A stretch of DNA of 64,000 bases from Apricaphanius iberus. Taxonomy: Eukaryota > Chordata > Actinopteri > Cyprinodontiformes > Aphaniidae. The first letter of the stretch is position 1, and each line of letters starts with the position of its first letter. A program made the translations under genes and the position numbers. The notes below the pieces were generated by a model that was not told the origin of the DNA, searched no databases, and saw only the letters and a list, made by a program, of their open reading frames with translations. The stretch is taken from contig JAPXFQ010000166.1 of the NCBI GenBank assembly GCA_028564705.1, positions 1,674,001 through 1,738,000 of the forward strand. Reading direction: 5' to 3'. Of the stretch, positions 50,671 to 62,349 are shown in pieces.

Positions 50671-50938
50671 TGTCAGGGGTTGTGCTGCAGTGTGGGAGAC
50701 GAAGGACCCAGACGCAGAAGCAGAACTCAGGTGAGGTGGTTTTAATGAGGTGCAGCAACAAAAGGCACGACACAATCAATGATCCAGCGAGGATAGAAGG
50801 CCTCGCTGGATCTTAAATGAGGGGAGAACCAAGGAGGAACAGGTGGAAACAATGATTAATCAGGGGCAGAGCCCTGGAGGTTCAGGATAACACAGGTGCA
50901 AATAATAAAGGAGTGTGAGTGGGGAGTGAGGCATGACA
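50671..50938 (-). repeat. 5' LTR of copy 2
   Basis: 268 bp, the same as the 3' LTR. Contains the minus-strand TATA-like ATTTAAG immediately before the hairpin at 50781-50812. Confidence 0.9.
50781..50812 (-). promoter_or_regulatory. Perfect 12-bp hairpin / putative self-primer in LTR (copy 2)
   Basis: GATCCAGCGAGG (50781-50792) and CCTCGCTGGATC (50801-50812) are perfect inverted repeats with an 8-nt loop. The arm nearer the 3' side of the RNA continues into GGATCATT and overlaps the segment complementary to the primer-binding-like site. The stem also exists, with one mismatch, in the LTR at 24.9 kb. Confidence 0.7.
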
Positions 50939-50943
50939 ATAAT

Positions 50944-52399
50944 AAAGACACAGCTATATCTACAGACAGGGCTCAAAGGACACTTTGATTAAAGTGGAAT
51001 AATGCTGTCAGGTTTTCTGTGAGGTGAGCTGAGAACTGATTATCTTGTAGCATAAGAGACATGCAAGTTCAGTTCATTTTCTCGATCATTCCATGTTTAG
51101 GGGATACCTCACTTGCTGGTGTCAGAGTAGTGCTGTAAAAAAGGATTTATTTTTCTGCTCCTGCCGACCTACTGGTTGACATCTGGCTTACTGACCAAGT
51201 GAGTGAGCTGGAAGAGACTTTTAATGTGAGAAATAAGGTAAAAATATGTGATCATTAGGATCTTATTTAAATGCAGTTACTGATTTATTGCTGCAGAAAA
51301 CCGCGCTATAGAGCTCCGGGCATCACGTAACTCTCAGAGCTCCGGGGCGACGCTGGCAACCAAGAAAGTAATCAAAAAAATGTCGCCAACTGGGATTTTC
51401 CTCCGTCTAAGTTGACTTCCCATTTTAGAACCGTCAATATTCTGTCGAAGTGGACCTTTTACCGAAGCTGAGATACCCAGACATACTATTTCCTGATCAA
51501 TTTTCCCTCGTCCTACTCCGGAGCATCGCTTAAAGCATAAAACAGGCTGGAGGAATATAAATGGACACAATCAGGGTTTATCGAGATCCAGATCTGGAAT
51601 TTTCTGGCAAAAGACTCTGTGACAGGAGGGTAAGTGAAAACTTGTTCTCATTTTAGCTACCATAAGCAAACTAGGTAATGTTTGTCAACATCAGATTCTT
51701 AATCGATCATTGCTTCAAAAAAATTAATTACACCTTCGTCTGTTCCTCATTATGATCACAAGACATGTAAACAGCAGCATGCAGACATCCCCAAGATTAT
51801 GATTCAGCAAAGTTTTATGTGATGTTGACTTGTTGTAATGTGAGCAACAAGACAGAAAAATCCAGGGCAAGATAACTGTTGGAAGTCTGCAAAGAAGCTT
51901 AATAAAAGCATGTAAAATACATACAAATAAAGTTGAAGAGACGTTGGTTTATGTACCTGATATGAAGTGGTCGCCACATTAGCGGAAACCTTTGCTGGCT
52001 GGGGTCCCACAGCTTCATTTTAGCTAGCACATTTCATTGCAGTAACCCAACGTTTTCCGCATTCTGGATCCTTGGGAATATTGTTTAGCTCTCTTTCTTT
52101 GTCCGTGTCTGTTATGATATCCTGGGGCACAGCAGGTATCCACCATCTTTACTGTTTCTAGGTTTGGGTTAGCGGCATATAGCTATAACTATGATATAAC
52201 TGTGGGAGCCTGCCTGCCACCATGGCGCTAATTCGACTTGAACTGTTGAATGGTGCGAGAAGTGACGTCAACTCCAAGAGTTCAACACAACTTTCCTCCC
52301 ACAGGTTGCCAGGCTGAAGTGCTGACTAAGTTTAGCTTTACAGCAGTATACACGGTACCAAATGATATCAACAAACCTGCGGTTTTGAGACTTGAGCCA
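50944..52399. other. Non-coding except exon-like scraps
   Basis: Near 51310-51345 there are two AGAGCTCCGGG copies. Near 51561 an ATG-led frame (MDTIRVYRDPDLEFSGKRL) runs into GGAGGGTAAGTG, a good splice-donor consensus, and could be a TE or gene first exon. No partner exon was identified. Confidence 0.4.
51561..51630 (+). other. Exon-like segment with splice-donor consensus
   Basis: An ATG frame of ~23 codons (starting MDTIRVYRDPDLEFSG) ends at AGGAGG|GTAAGTG. I do not recognise the peptide. It may be a transposon first exon or chance. Confidence 0.25.
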
Positions 52400-52461
52400 T
52401 GGAAGATCCACAAAAGAAACCAAAGAAGACGCTATCAGAAGAAGCAAGGAAAAGAAACTAG
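52400..52461 (+). pseudogene. TE-like coding scrap (MEDPQKKPKKTLSEEARK)
   Basis: An ATG at 52400 gives MEDPQKKPKKTLSEEARK and then a stop. The K/E-rich TLSEEARKRK-type opening resembles exons repeatedly found in fish transposon-derived proteins. Too short to assign a family. Confidence 0.3.
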
Positions 52462-52469
52462 GCTCCAAG

Positions 52470-54125
52470 AGCACCCCAGTTCACAAGCTGAAAGCTGCAG
52501 GAGCTTCTCCGCAGGATAATGTTTTTTAACCCCTGATTCACACTGGGCGCAGGATACACAGACACCAGGCCACATCCGTTCTGTGCTCTGTGTGAATCGG
52601 GGTAACGAAAGTTGCGGGGCGTTTCATGGGCAACCATGGCAACCGAGAAGCGGAGAAAGACACAGCTACAGGCATGCAGAGGCAGGGAATGTTTTATTTC
52701 AATCAATCAGTCAATGTTGATTTATATAGAGCTTTACTCAGCTAAAGGCTTCACATAAAAAGAAAAAAATAGTTACAAAAAATTTGTTAGAAGACAAGAG
52801 TAAAATGTAAAAAAAAATACAAATAGATAATTAAATAAATTAAGCAGCAGCACAAGAGATGGTACAAATAAGAACATTAAATATAAAGTTTCAATTACAG
52901 GCTATAATTATCTCTTGTAGCGAAAGTAAGACTGGAACCAAAGCAAATGAAAACATATAAAAGTAAATCACCATAGAACATAATAAGTTTAAGCAACTCC
53001 TAGATATTTAAAGCCTGGCAAAAAGGTGCACATCAAAACTACTTTTAAAAACTATCATCCAATGAAAATTTTGATTTGGGGTCATAAAAATTAACAGAAA
53101 AGCTGAAGGTGACACGGCATGATTGATGCAGCAGCGTGCCTGACATGAAAAAAAAAAATCTTCAATGAGTGCCAGCGCAACGATTGTGCAGAATTATGCT
53201 GGGATGCTGCAGCATATTTGTTCTTCACACATGCACCAATACGTGCAATTGGTATAACTCTTAAATGCAACACATTTTTAATCAAATTCTCATTGTTATA
53301 GATATTGTCAGTTCCTATAGACGGGACGGGGCAGAAGTGTGTGTGTTGTTTGTGTTCGTTTGTGTGGGCAATGCTCTACAAGTCTGAAAATGTGGCTTAA
53401 ATTCACAATTTCGGTATCTCCGCTGTCAGTGTCCTCCGTATCCAAAAAGTGCGTAAGAAAGCTCCTTAGTGTGCTTAAAGTTGCGCACATTTTTAAGCCA
53501 CGTTTTTTCTATAAATCCCAAACTTTGCGTATAAAGTTGCTTACATAGTTTTCAGACCCCTTTTGTACGTAAGAAAACTATATAAATGAGACCCCAGGTT
53601 GTTTCCCTCGTTGAAGCCTAAAAGCTCAAAGTGCACTTACCCCAGCTCCTTCTGCTGCCTCAGAAAGCAGCAAGACACAAGACAACACAGATCAGACAAC
53701 ACTTCTTTTCAGTTATGAGACATGTGTTTCACCCCTAGGTCTTCAGTGACATCCTACATAGTCCAACCTAAATTAATATACCTCATAATACCATCAATAC
53801 AACGCCTCAGCTCGAGAATCCATATAGAATCACAGCACATCACAGGCTGGCCAAGCAGCACTCAATTTCCGGAGAATTTAAAATCAATAAGCTGACATTC
53901 GCAATCAATGTAGGAAAAACTAAGATCATAGATATTGTCAACACAGTCATCCATCCAGTAATCCATCACTGATCCCAGTGTTAATTTTATGATTAAAACA
54001 TTGCTCTTTCAAATTATATATAAAAAATCTAACATCAAGGTTTTATTTTTACATCATCTGAGGGTTAAAACATGTATGTTAAATTTTAGTTACTAACTGT
54101 ACACAAAGAGATCTCACCTACAAAT
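52470..54125. other. Non-coding; MITE-end scrap at 53500-53595
   Basis: CCCTGATTCACACTGGGCGC near 52530 and CTGTGTGAATCGGGG near 52590 form a short inverted pair. A sequence ending TATATAAATGAGACCCCA at 53595 looks like one end of a fish MITE (TGGGGTCTCATTTATA in reverse), but the other end is not visible. CAATCAATCAGTCAATG near 52705 is the tail of a dispersed repeat. No gene seen. Confidence 0.4.
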
Positions 54126-54915
54126 ATATTTTTCAATGTCTGAAATGGAAATTCAAGCTGATAGAAAAGAAACTTTTCAAAGCATTTGTGAAGCCACAAC
54201 ATGTACAACCTTGAGGCCGATGGGCTACAACAGCAGAAGACCCCACCGGGTACCACTCATCTCCACTACAAATAGGAAAAAGAGGCCACAATTTGCATGA
54301 GCTCATCAAAATTGGACAGCTGAAAACTGGAAAAATGTTGCCTGGTCTGATAAGTCTCGATTTCTGTTGAGACATTCAAATGGTAAAGTCTGAATTTGGT
54401 GTAAACAGAATTAGAACATGGATCCATCATGCCCTGTTACCACTGTGCAGGCTGGTGGTGGTGGTGTAATGGTGTGGGGGATCATTTCTTGGCACACTTT
54501 AGGCCCCTTAGTGCCAATTGGGCATCGTTTAAATGCCACGGGCTACCTGAACATTGTTTCTGACCATGTCCATCCCTTCATGACCACCATGTACCCATCC
54601 TCTGATGGCTACTTCCAGCCGGATAATGCACCATGTCATAAAGCTCGAATAATTTCAAATTAGTTTCTTGAACATGACAATGAGTTCACTGTACTACAAT
54701 AGCCCCCACCGTCACCAGATCTCAACCTGATGGAGCATCTTTGCGATGTGGTGGAACGGGAGCTTCGTGCCCCTGGATGTTCATCCCAACATTTCTAAAG
54801 AAAGCTTTCAGCCCCTTGTTGAATCAATGCCACGTAGAATTAAGGCAGTTCTGAAGGCGAAAGTGGGTCAAACACCGTATTAGTACAGTGTTCCTTATAT
54901 TCCTTCAGGTGAGTG
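54126..54915 (+). mobile_element. Tc1-like transposon, 5'-truncated
   Basis: Coding remnant on the plus strand followed by the right terminal repeat TACAGTGTTCCTTATATTCC..GGTGAGTG ending at about 54915 before TA, the terminus of a common fish Tc1 family. The 5' terminal repeat and N-terminus are not recognisable. Confidence 0.7.
54160..54890 (+). pseudogene. Tc1-like transposase remnant
   Basis: Fragments in order: [20 protein letters not shown] (54225-54290), [20 protein letters not shown] with the first catalytic Asp (54310-54370), and GGGGVMVWGIISWHTLGPLV (54450-54515). YFQPDNAPCHKARIISN with the second Asp follows (54610-54660), then a stop. An SPDLNLMEHL equivalent holding the third acidic residue lies near 54715-54745, and VVERELRAPG follows. 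Multiple stops make it inactive. Confidence 0.75.
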
Positions 54916-57064
54916 TATATCCTCATGCGTAATTTTTTTTGAATAAAACCACATGCCAAATGTATTAACACAGATATCATATATTCTTAAAGGTCTAATA
55001 GGTCTAAAAGTATCTAAGATCTCATAGTAGTTTGAAAACCATGAGTAGTTCATAAAGTAGAATCATAAAGTGTATATATTTGCTGACAGGGCATCATTAA
55101 CAGGAACAGTTTGTTATTTCTGAATTTCAGTATTAAAACAGTTTTAAATACTTTTAGAATTTAGTGAAATCAATCAAAAGTACCACAAGAGACAATATTA
55201 AAGCCTCAATGTCTGAGGAGGCTTCTGAGATCAACTAAAGAACAAACTGATTTAATTAAGTATTGATTTTCAAAAGAAAATAATAAAAAAACTGTTACAT
55301 ATTTTAAAAGAATTATTTAAAAAGATATCACATTCATAACTTGGAACATCACAGGTTGAGTCTTGTCTCCGCCAGCGTCTTATTATCTTTTGGAGATACG
55401 GTCAACATTGACTACCAAGTTTTTTTTTTACACATTACACATTATCTCAACCAAAGATCATGCATCATCCGTCGCTGGTAGAATTAGATAACATTACTGC
55501 CCACACAGCCCCTCTCACACACAAGCACACATGCACAGATCAAATCGATGGCTACCTTCCTCCACATCAGGAAGTGCTGCGCAGTAGGTGGCCAGAGGAG
55601 GAGGCTGCCCACTCACAGGATATTCAATTGCAAGCATGTATGAATTCATCCTCTCTCTCTTCATCTCACTCATGTTCGCTTGGGATCAACCAAATTTATA
55701 CATGCACCTTTGGGCAAGGGACTTTGGCTTTGGCACCCACTCATGCATACCCAACATAGAAACAAAAATAAATTAACACTCACTAGCCCTGTCACATAAA
55801 AAAATGTCTCAGGATTAATGCTACATCACATTTAAGAAATTGCTTGGTTTTATGAATGAACTATGATATGAAAATTGTTTATATTGTAATTCTTTACTTC
55901 AAAATATTTAATAGTTCGAAACAGGCATATCAATTTAGCATTTTAAAATACCTAGTTTAATCATGAAAAGCTCAAAAAGAAGATGAATCTGTTGTACTCT
56001 ACGCAGTCCCATTTTATATTTAGAAATCATGATGATCTGAACATTGTAATGGGATTTTTCCAGAATATGCCACCAAGTTTAGTTTATGTAGCTGCATTTT
56101 TTAAAAATCTCTATCCAGAAGAGAGAGAGAAACATAAATGTTTTCTTTTATTAATTGAAGACTGTTTTTAGATCCTGCTACATAGAAAAAGGAATTTTAC
56201 TGAACACACTTTCTCTGTCAAACTGTCTTTTGGGTTTACTAGTAGAAACTTAATTAAATGTGAAAGTGAGTAGGAAGAAACAAACAATATAATAAAACAC
56301 AACATGTATTCGATTATTACATTTTTAATTATCAGTTTGGTAACAGCCCTTGATAACAGCTGAAACTGTTTTTCGTTTATGAGACTTTGCAGTCCCTCTC
56401 CACTACAGTTCAGGTGTAAAACTCTAATTTTGGCAACATTCATTTACAGGACTGTGCAAAATGAGCAAAGCCTCTTTAACATATCATTACACTGTGTATC
56501 GGGAAATATGGAAATGTGACCTTTTTAATGTGTTGTTAAGAATTGCACATGAATTTTGAGGTCTTTCTGGACATGGTTATGTTAATGCGCAACAAAAATC
56601 CAGTTGCTGAGTAAAGGGTACGGAGAGATCCAACTTTGATTATTTAATGAATGTTTTGAACTATTGTCTTTAGTGTTGACTAAACTATTGTTACTTTTAG
56701 TGACTTTGTGTAAAAGATTTCTGAAATACAAAAAAAATGTATGATTTAGGAAACCTTTTACTGCAGTCATTTAACAACAGCAGTCACAGGTTTTATAGAA
56801 TGATTTCAGTTACACTTACGCCCAAAACAAATCAATAAATCAGCCAATCTAGAAGAAAAAATATTTTCAATGCATTTATATTTCATTTCTGATAATTGAG
56901 ACTAGCCTCTCTAAAAAGCAACTTGGTCAAGGAACATGGGGATCATTTTACTGCAGAAACCTGTGTGCCACCAGCCGGGGATCGTCTGTCAGGTTGTAAA
57001 GCAGCTTCATGGAGGGTCTCCTTTGTTTACATTGATAGTGTAGAAGTAAACATACTCTTTCCAT
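54916..57064. other. Non-coding, no recognisable feature
   Basis: AT-rich with short unassignable frames (for example 55460-55759). No terminal repeats or tRNA-like structures. Confidence 0.45.
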
Positions 57065-57425
57065 CTGTACAGTAGAGCAGATGGTAGCACTTTTGCCTTG
57101 CAGCAAGAAGGTCCTGGGTTTGAATCCCAGCCAGGGTCTTTCTGAATGGAGTTTGCATTTTCTCCCTATGCAAACGCCCTTCGGGTACTCCTGCCTCTTC
57201 ACACAGTCTAAAAACATGAATGTTGGGTTAATCGGTCTTTCTAAATTGACCTAAGGTATGAGTGTGTGTGTGCGTGTATGCATGTGTGTGTGTGTGTGTG
57301 TGTGTTGCTCTTGTGTGTCTATCTGTGTTGCCCTGCAAAGGACCGGTGACCTGTCCAGGGTGTACCTCGCCTCTCACCCAGTTATTGCTAGAGATGGCCA
57401 CCAGACCTCCAGCAACCCTGTATTG
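57065..57425 (+). repeat. tRNA-headed SINE, near full length
   Basis: Head TAGAGCAGATGGTAGCAC (A-box-like) and GGGTTTGAATCCCAGCC (B box), then GGAGTTTGCATTTTCTCCC, CTTCGGGTACTCCTGCC, AATCGGTCTTTCTAAATTGA and a (GT)n run. The CTGTCCAGGGTGTACCTCGC block and GAGATGGCCACCAG follow. The (GGAT)n tail is lost. Confidence 0.8.
57257..57306. repeat. GT microsatellite inside SINE
   Basis: (GT)n with interruptions, at the position where this SINE normally carries a TG-rich stretch. Confidence 0.85.
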
Positions 57426-58151
57426 TATAGATTATGGATTGATCTCTATAAAGATAATACATTTTTTTTTCAATTCTTAGAAAAAATTAATATTGAAAAT
57501 ATTTTACACTATTCTTAGTAACCTATACAAAAATTATGATTGGCATTACAGTAATCAAACCCTTATTGTTGCTGAACAGATTTTTGCATATTCCAACTGT
57601 ATTCTTTTTATAGGCCTAATATACAGGATCTTTGGTAAGGAGCTCCAAATCTTGAAGCCTGGACGACCTCCTTCCCATCCCCCTGATTTTCAGCACCCTC
57701 CACAGATGCTGCTTCAGATTCAAATTTAAAGCTCTGACTGGTCCGCTCCAAAACATTATATTACTTCAAATCAAGTCAAATAAAGTAAAATCAAACTTTA
57801 ATTACAAAGCGCTTTTCACACAAAGATTGCAACTCAAAGGGGCTGATTTATCAACGGTTTGCACTCGTTAAAACCCACGCAAACCGCACAGCATCGCAAA
57901 AACAGGTTCTGGCTAATTGAAAAGGAAATCTGGTTGAGTACAGATGAGCCAGGTAAGGTAAGGAAATGCCATTAAAGGAGCCATCATCACAGGCAGCAGC
58001 AGATCAACAGCAGCAGCCGAGGCACTGACCCAGGGCACTTAGAGAAGGCAAAGGTGAGACCTCCACCTCAACCCAAGCACTACCTGGAGAGCGCCAAGGC
58101 AGCCAGAGGTGAGAACCATAGTACTGGAAAGATGCCTCAATGTGAGTGTGT
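57426..58151. other. Non-coding; possible repeat tail at 57760-57860
   Basis: CAAATCAAGTCAAATAAAGT and CAAAGCGCTTTTCACACAAA resemble the tail of a dispersed fish repeat. GGGGCTGATTTATCAACGGT at 57838 looks like a MITE end without a visible partner. Confidence 0.4.
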
Positions 58152-58159
58152 GTCCTGAC

Positions 58160-59549
58160 CATAGGCGGAGATCCCGGGGGGGACGGGGACACGTCCCCCC
58201 CTCACACAAAGTTGTCCCCCCCACAAAAGAAGTTATTGTAAACACATACATGCTATCAGTAAAACTGTATTGTCTTCTAAAACCACAACAAAAAAGTTAG
58301 TCTGCAAATACAAACAATGTGTTTTTAATTGTTGAGAAATTATAGTCCACCCCCCTTATTCCTCAAGTTGGTACGGTCGGTCCACACACGCTGTTTCCAA
58401 CGGGCGGGGCTGCCGGCTATCACCCGCTAACAGCGTCACAGCAGCCCGCAGGCTTACAGGAGGCGGGAATCAAAAGCCAGCGGTTTCCAGCAGTAAGTCA
58501 TTTAATTATCATATGCTGGTTCTACAAACTTAAATATGTATGTCAAATGTGGTCATATTATGTCGAACATAGACACCGATTACTGGGCGATATCTTTAGA
58601 CTTTGATCACCGGTCGGAGATGCCTTTATGACAGACCACCACCACAGTAAAAATAAGTTGTCACTTCATGTTCACTGGTCATTCCAGGGTTATTCCACTA
58701 TTACTTTTCCATTCACTAAGGTGACCAAAAGTTCCTTTTCCCGGACACGTACGCTTTCACGGTCTGCCTAACTAACTAACTGGTCCGATGTATGGAATAC
58801 CACAGCGTTTAACCGCTCTCATCACGTCTTCCCCAGGCTCTGCAGTTGTTTACAATAGTGCAGGTGTAGCTTAGGGATGAACTGGTTGCAACAAATGTGT
58901 GGTGGAGGCACGTTGCTCAAAGCTCTCTGTGTAAAACATAGAGCCGAAGATCCCATTGGCCACACAGACCCAAAAATACTATGAAAACTGAGAAAGTGAG
59001 AGATCGATTAAATTCAAAGATAAACTATAGAGTATTTATATGTTTAGTGTATTTGTAAAGTAAACGTTTTTATTTTTTATTAAAAAAATGAAACAAATAT
59101 TTCAAGAATATATTTTTAGATTTTGTGTATCTTTTCGTTCAGTAGGACTTAGATAAAGTTATTAAATATTACAGAGTTATTCTCTAATAGCCTACAAAAA
59201 TTTCTATGATTTATTAAAGAGATTTCAGTCATTTTGATACTTGACTTGATTTTTGAAGTAGTTTGATGTTATTAGCCTTGAAAGTGTTTCTGTAATAATG
59301 TTGGAACTTCTTCATGCTTACATTTTTGTAAATCTACTTTGACTGTTATGGAAATTAAGACATTTTGTTGAATGTGGTCATAAAGGCATCAATTCATAAC
59401 ATTATTTAACATCCTGAAGGCAAACTATGCAAAACCAGATGCAAAGAAGCAGGCGAGAGCATTTTTTTTCATGTCCCCCCCAAAAATTACTCTCTGAAAT
59501 TTTACTGTTTATTGTCCCCCCCAAAATTGAAATGGGATTTCCGCCCCTG
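58160..59549. mobile_element. hAT-like non-autonomous transposon, 1390 bp
   Basis: Terminal repeats CATAGGCGGAGATCCC (left) and CAGGGGCGGAAATCCC (reverse complement of right), each followed by G/C runs (GGGGGGGAC / GTCCCCCCC). They are flanked by exact 8-bp GTCCTGAC at 58152-58159 and 59550-59557. A GC-rich promoter-like stretch near 58390-58500 may be the former 5' exon region. No transposase frame remains. Confidence 0.8.
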
Positions 59550-59557
59550 GTCCTGAC

Positions 59558-61422
59558 TTCCATTAAGATAACCCATCTTCATAAAATTAAGAATTAAAAT
59601 CTACAAACTTCTGGTGGTATGAATAATTTTGCACTCAATTGTATATAAGGCACAATCAGTAAATTAATTAAAACTTAATGTTCAGTATCTTTCCTTAAAA
59701 GCCAATAAACTGAGGGACTACATTTAGAATTGGAATGATTAGTTTGACTTTATATAACATCTTCTCACTGCCTGTGATTAAAGAGGATTTAGGTTGATTC
59801 AGTGCTTTCCTTCGGGTTTTGTATTTAAGGTTAACGACAGTAATGGAATGTTAAGTTTTATGGTTATACTCACCATGTATGGAGACTGTTCTGTATAGCT
59901 TAAATTTAATGTGCTTTTCTATTAGATTTAAAAAAAAATATATTTTTTACTTTGTATTTGCTTACTACGTTAGAGGCTGTTTATAGACGGGGGAAAAAAC
60001 ATTCCTAATAAATAGGAGAAAGAATTCAACATAAAATTGAACCGAACAAATCTTCCCAATAAATTGTCTTTTCTGTTGGCATGAAAAACAGATTTGAATG
60101 TCAAAGTGAAGAAAAAAAGGAAATCATTTTATAAAATACAACATGCATATTTGCAGCAAACATGCAAAAGACCTAAAAACGGAATAATTTAGAATTTTTC
60201 ATGAAATTTCATAAAATCTAAATTTAAACCTACAAATATCGCCACACATATTGTCCTGATTTTTTCATTGAGATTCTAAGAAAATGTACATCTGAGAAGG
60301 TGAATCAGAAAGAAGGATTTTAGACATATATAAAATCTAAATGAAAATGTTCATAAGCATTGGACACTATCTAAATTAATCTCTACTTTCACAACAGACC
60401 ATTGTTAAGTTTGCCCCTGTTGCCTCAACTTAACAACTTTGGTGTTACTACCCTAAACTGGCTTTGGTTAAAGCTGTGAGTAGTGCCTATCCAGTTTATC
60501 AGCTGTGTCTCATCAGACTTCCTTAGAGCTATTGTGTCTGAAGTTAACTTTTGGATGTTGCTACAGTACAGTCATTTGTGCAATGCCATCAAAGATGGTA
60601 ACTACATTCATGTGCTCTTCCAGTTCTCATAGTTCTTTTGAAACTTTCCAGATGAGTTCAGGATCAGCTGAGCAGGAAGACTTATTTCTTTCTACTATAG
60701 GAAAGGTAACTTCGCTGATAACTTTATGGAGACTAATTTCCAAAAATCTAAACAGTTAATCTAGACACAACCTTTTTCATTAAAAAAACATTACAATTAT
60801 GATGTGATGCCATGAATACATTTTTTTCATTACCATTTGCTTCCAAAAGTACAACTTATAAAACATAATGTTATAAGTTTGGACTTTTGACGTGTTCATT
60901 CACAGACAAATCTATCTCAACAGACATTTTGGAAAGGTGAGCGATAATCTTTCCTGCTCTTTAATTTTGCCCTGGAGCCATAAAGCTTTATGAAGGACAC
61001 TGTCAGCACTGAAAACACAAAACACTGATGGTGTGTGAGAATTGCACCATGATTGGTTGTGAGATCAAACTGCAATTTTGATTGGTTGGTTGGTTGGATG
61101 GTGTGGATTCCAAAAGTTTACATTTTTTTCTTAAGGAAACCACCTTTCCACCATTGCATAGTCAGAGGTGTTAAATAATTAACTATGAATATGGCAAATT
61201 TCTACATATTTAAGAGAAGCTGGATAAGCTCCTCAAAAATTACAATGAAACTATTCAAAAATAAAAACCATTCAAAAATATAAAATTAAGCATTAAGACT
61301 ATCTGCTTGCATGCTGACAGCTGTCTCTTCCCTTCGGAGGCAATGCCATACTTTTCTTGTACTATTTTCAACAATTATATATAATATATGGTAATTATAT
61401 ATAATACATTGACAACAGGTCA
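59558..61422. other. Non-coding, no recognisable feature
   Basis: AT-rich. The frame at 60505-60759 has no similarity I can support. A short GGTTGGTTGGTTGGATGG tract lies near 61082. Confidence 0.45.
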
Positions 61423-61434
61423 ATCTATTATATT

Positions 61435-61761
61435 CATTCTTCCATGATCTATAATCCTTCTCCTCTACGGGTCATGGGGGAGCTAGTACCAATCTCCTGC
61501 GTTCAACGGGCGAGAGGCGGGGTACACCCTGGACAGGTCGCCAGTCCATCACAGAGCAACATATAGACAGAAAGAACAAACAACCAGGCTAATTTAGAGT
61601 AACCGTTTAACCTAATAGTCAGGTTTTTGGATTGTGGGAGGAAGCCGGAGTACCCGGAGAGAACCCACACATGGACAGATCTGCACATGTAGAAAGACCT
61701 TTGGCCAGGATTCGAACCCAAGACCTTCTTGCTGCAAGGGCAACAATGCTACCCACTGCGC
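61435..61761 (-). repeat. Full-length tRNA-headed SINE with exact 12-bp target duplication
   Basis: On the minus strand it runs from GATGCGCAGTGGGTAGCATT (A box) and TTGGGTTCGAATCCTGGCC (B box) through CATGTGTGGGTTCTCTCC, CTGTCCAGGGTGTACCCCGC and a diverged GGA-rich tail. It is flanked by ATCTATTATATT at 61423-61434 and 61762-61773, a perfect 12-bp duplication. Confidence 0.85.
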
Positions 61762-61773
61762 ATCTATTATATT

Positions 61774-62255
61774 TAACCATTATATGTAACTAGTTATGTT
61801 TTTACATTTACTAGAGTTTTGACAAAGACAAACTTATAGTCTACTCTAATCTATTCTTACTTGAGGGCAACTTTTGAATCCTCTATCCACACAAGTTACT
61901 TTGCCGAATAAAGAACATGCAATTTTAACAAAAAATATACACATACACAGTAAGATACATGTTTGAACAAAATTTGTACTGTTCTAGCGTTATTTTTTTA
62001 TCCTCTAAGCCAAATGGAAGCCAAGTGAACATACAATAAAAAGCATAAATTGTAACTGGGAAAGTAAAATTTTCCATTTACTAACATAAACTGTAAGCAT
62101 TGGTTTCAAAACTTTTATGTTGAAAAAATTGATTTGGAAAAGTGTTTCTTCTGATTGAATTTTTGTGTGTGTGTTATTCTGTTGTTATTTGTATATATTT
62201 TTAAATTTCACTCTTTATAACACCAAAATTTGCATATAACGTAATACTTTTGTCT
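61774..62255. other. Non-coding, no recognisable feature
   Basis: AT-rich spacer. Confidence 0.5.
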
Positions 62256-62268
62256 GGATGATTAAGTC

Positions 62269-62349
62269 CATCCATCCATCCATTTTCTTAACCGCTTAAT
62301 CCTTTATGGGTCACGGGGTACACCCTGGACAGGTCGCCAGTCCATCACA
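62269..62349 (-). repeat. 5'-truncated SINE tail with exact 13-bp target duplication
   Basis: 81 bp on the minus strand: ATGGACTGGCGACCTGTCCA, GGGTGTACCCCGTGACCC, a GGATTAAGCGGTTAAG block and (GGAT)n. It is flanked by GGATGATTAAGTC at 62256-62268 and 62350-62362. A clear target-primed retrotransposition footprint despite extreme 5' truncation. Confidence 0.9.

Larger units (their letters stand above)
48358..50938 (-). mobile_element. Complete young non-autonomous self-primed LTR retrotransposon, copy 2
   Basis: A 2581-bp element on the minus strand. Two LTRs (48358-48625, 50671-50938) appear identical across all 268 bp. The ends read TGTCA...TGACA, and exact 5-bp duplications ATAAT flank it (48353-48357, 50939-50943). 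The internal 2 kb holds one ORF, a primer-binding-like site complementary to its own LTR, and a polypurine tract next to the 3' LTR. No protease, reverse transcriptase, RNase H or integrase is present, so mobilisation must be in trans. Identical LTRs imply very recent insertion. Confidence 0.9.

Noticed and set aside
57065..57125. tRNA gene
   Set aside because: A and B boxes are present, but the stems do not complete a cloverleaf and the sequence continues into a SINE body. The same holds for 23603, 61700, 8600 and 28650.
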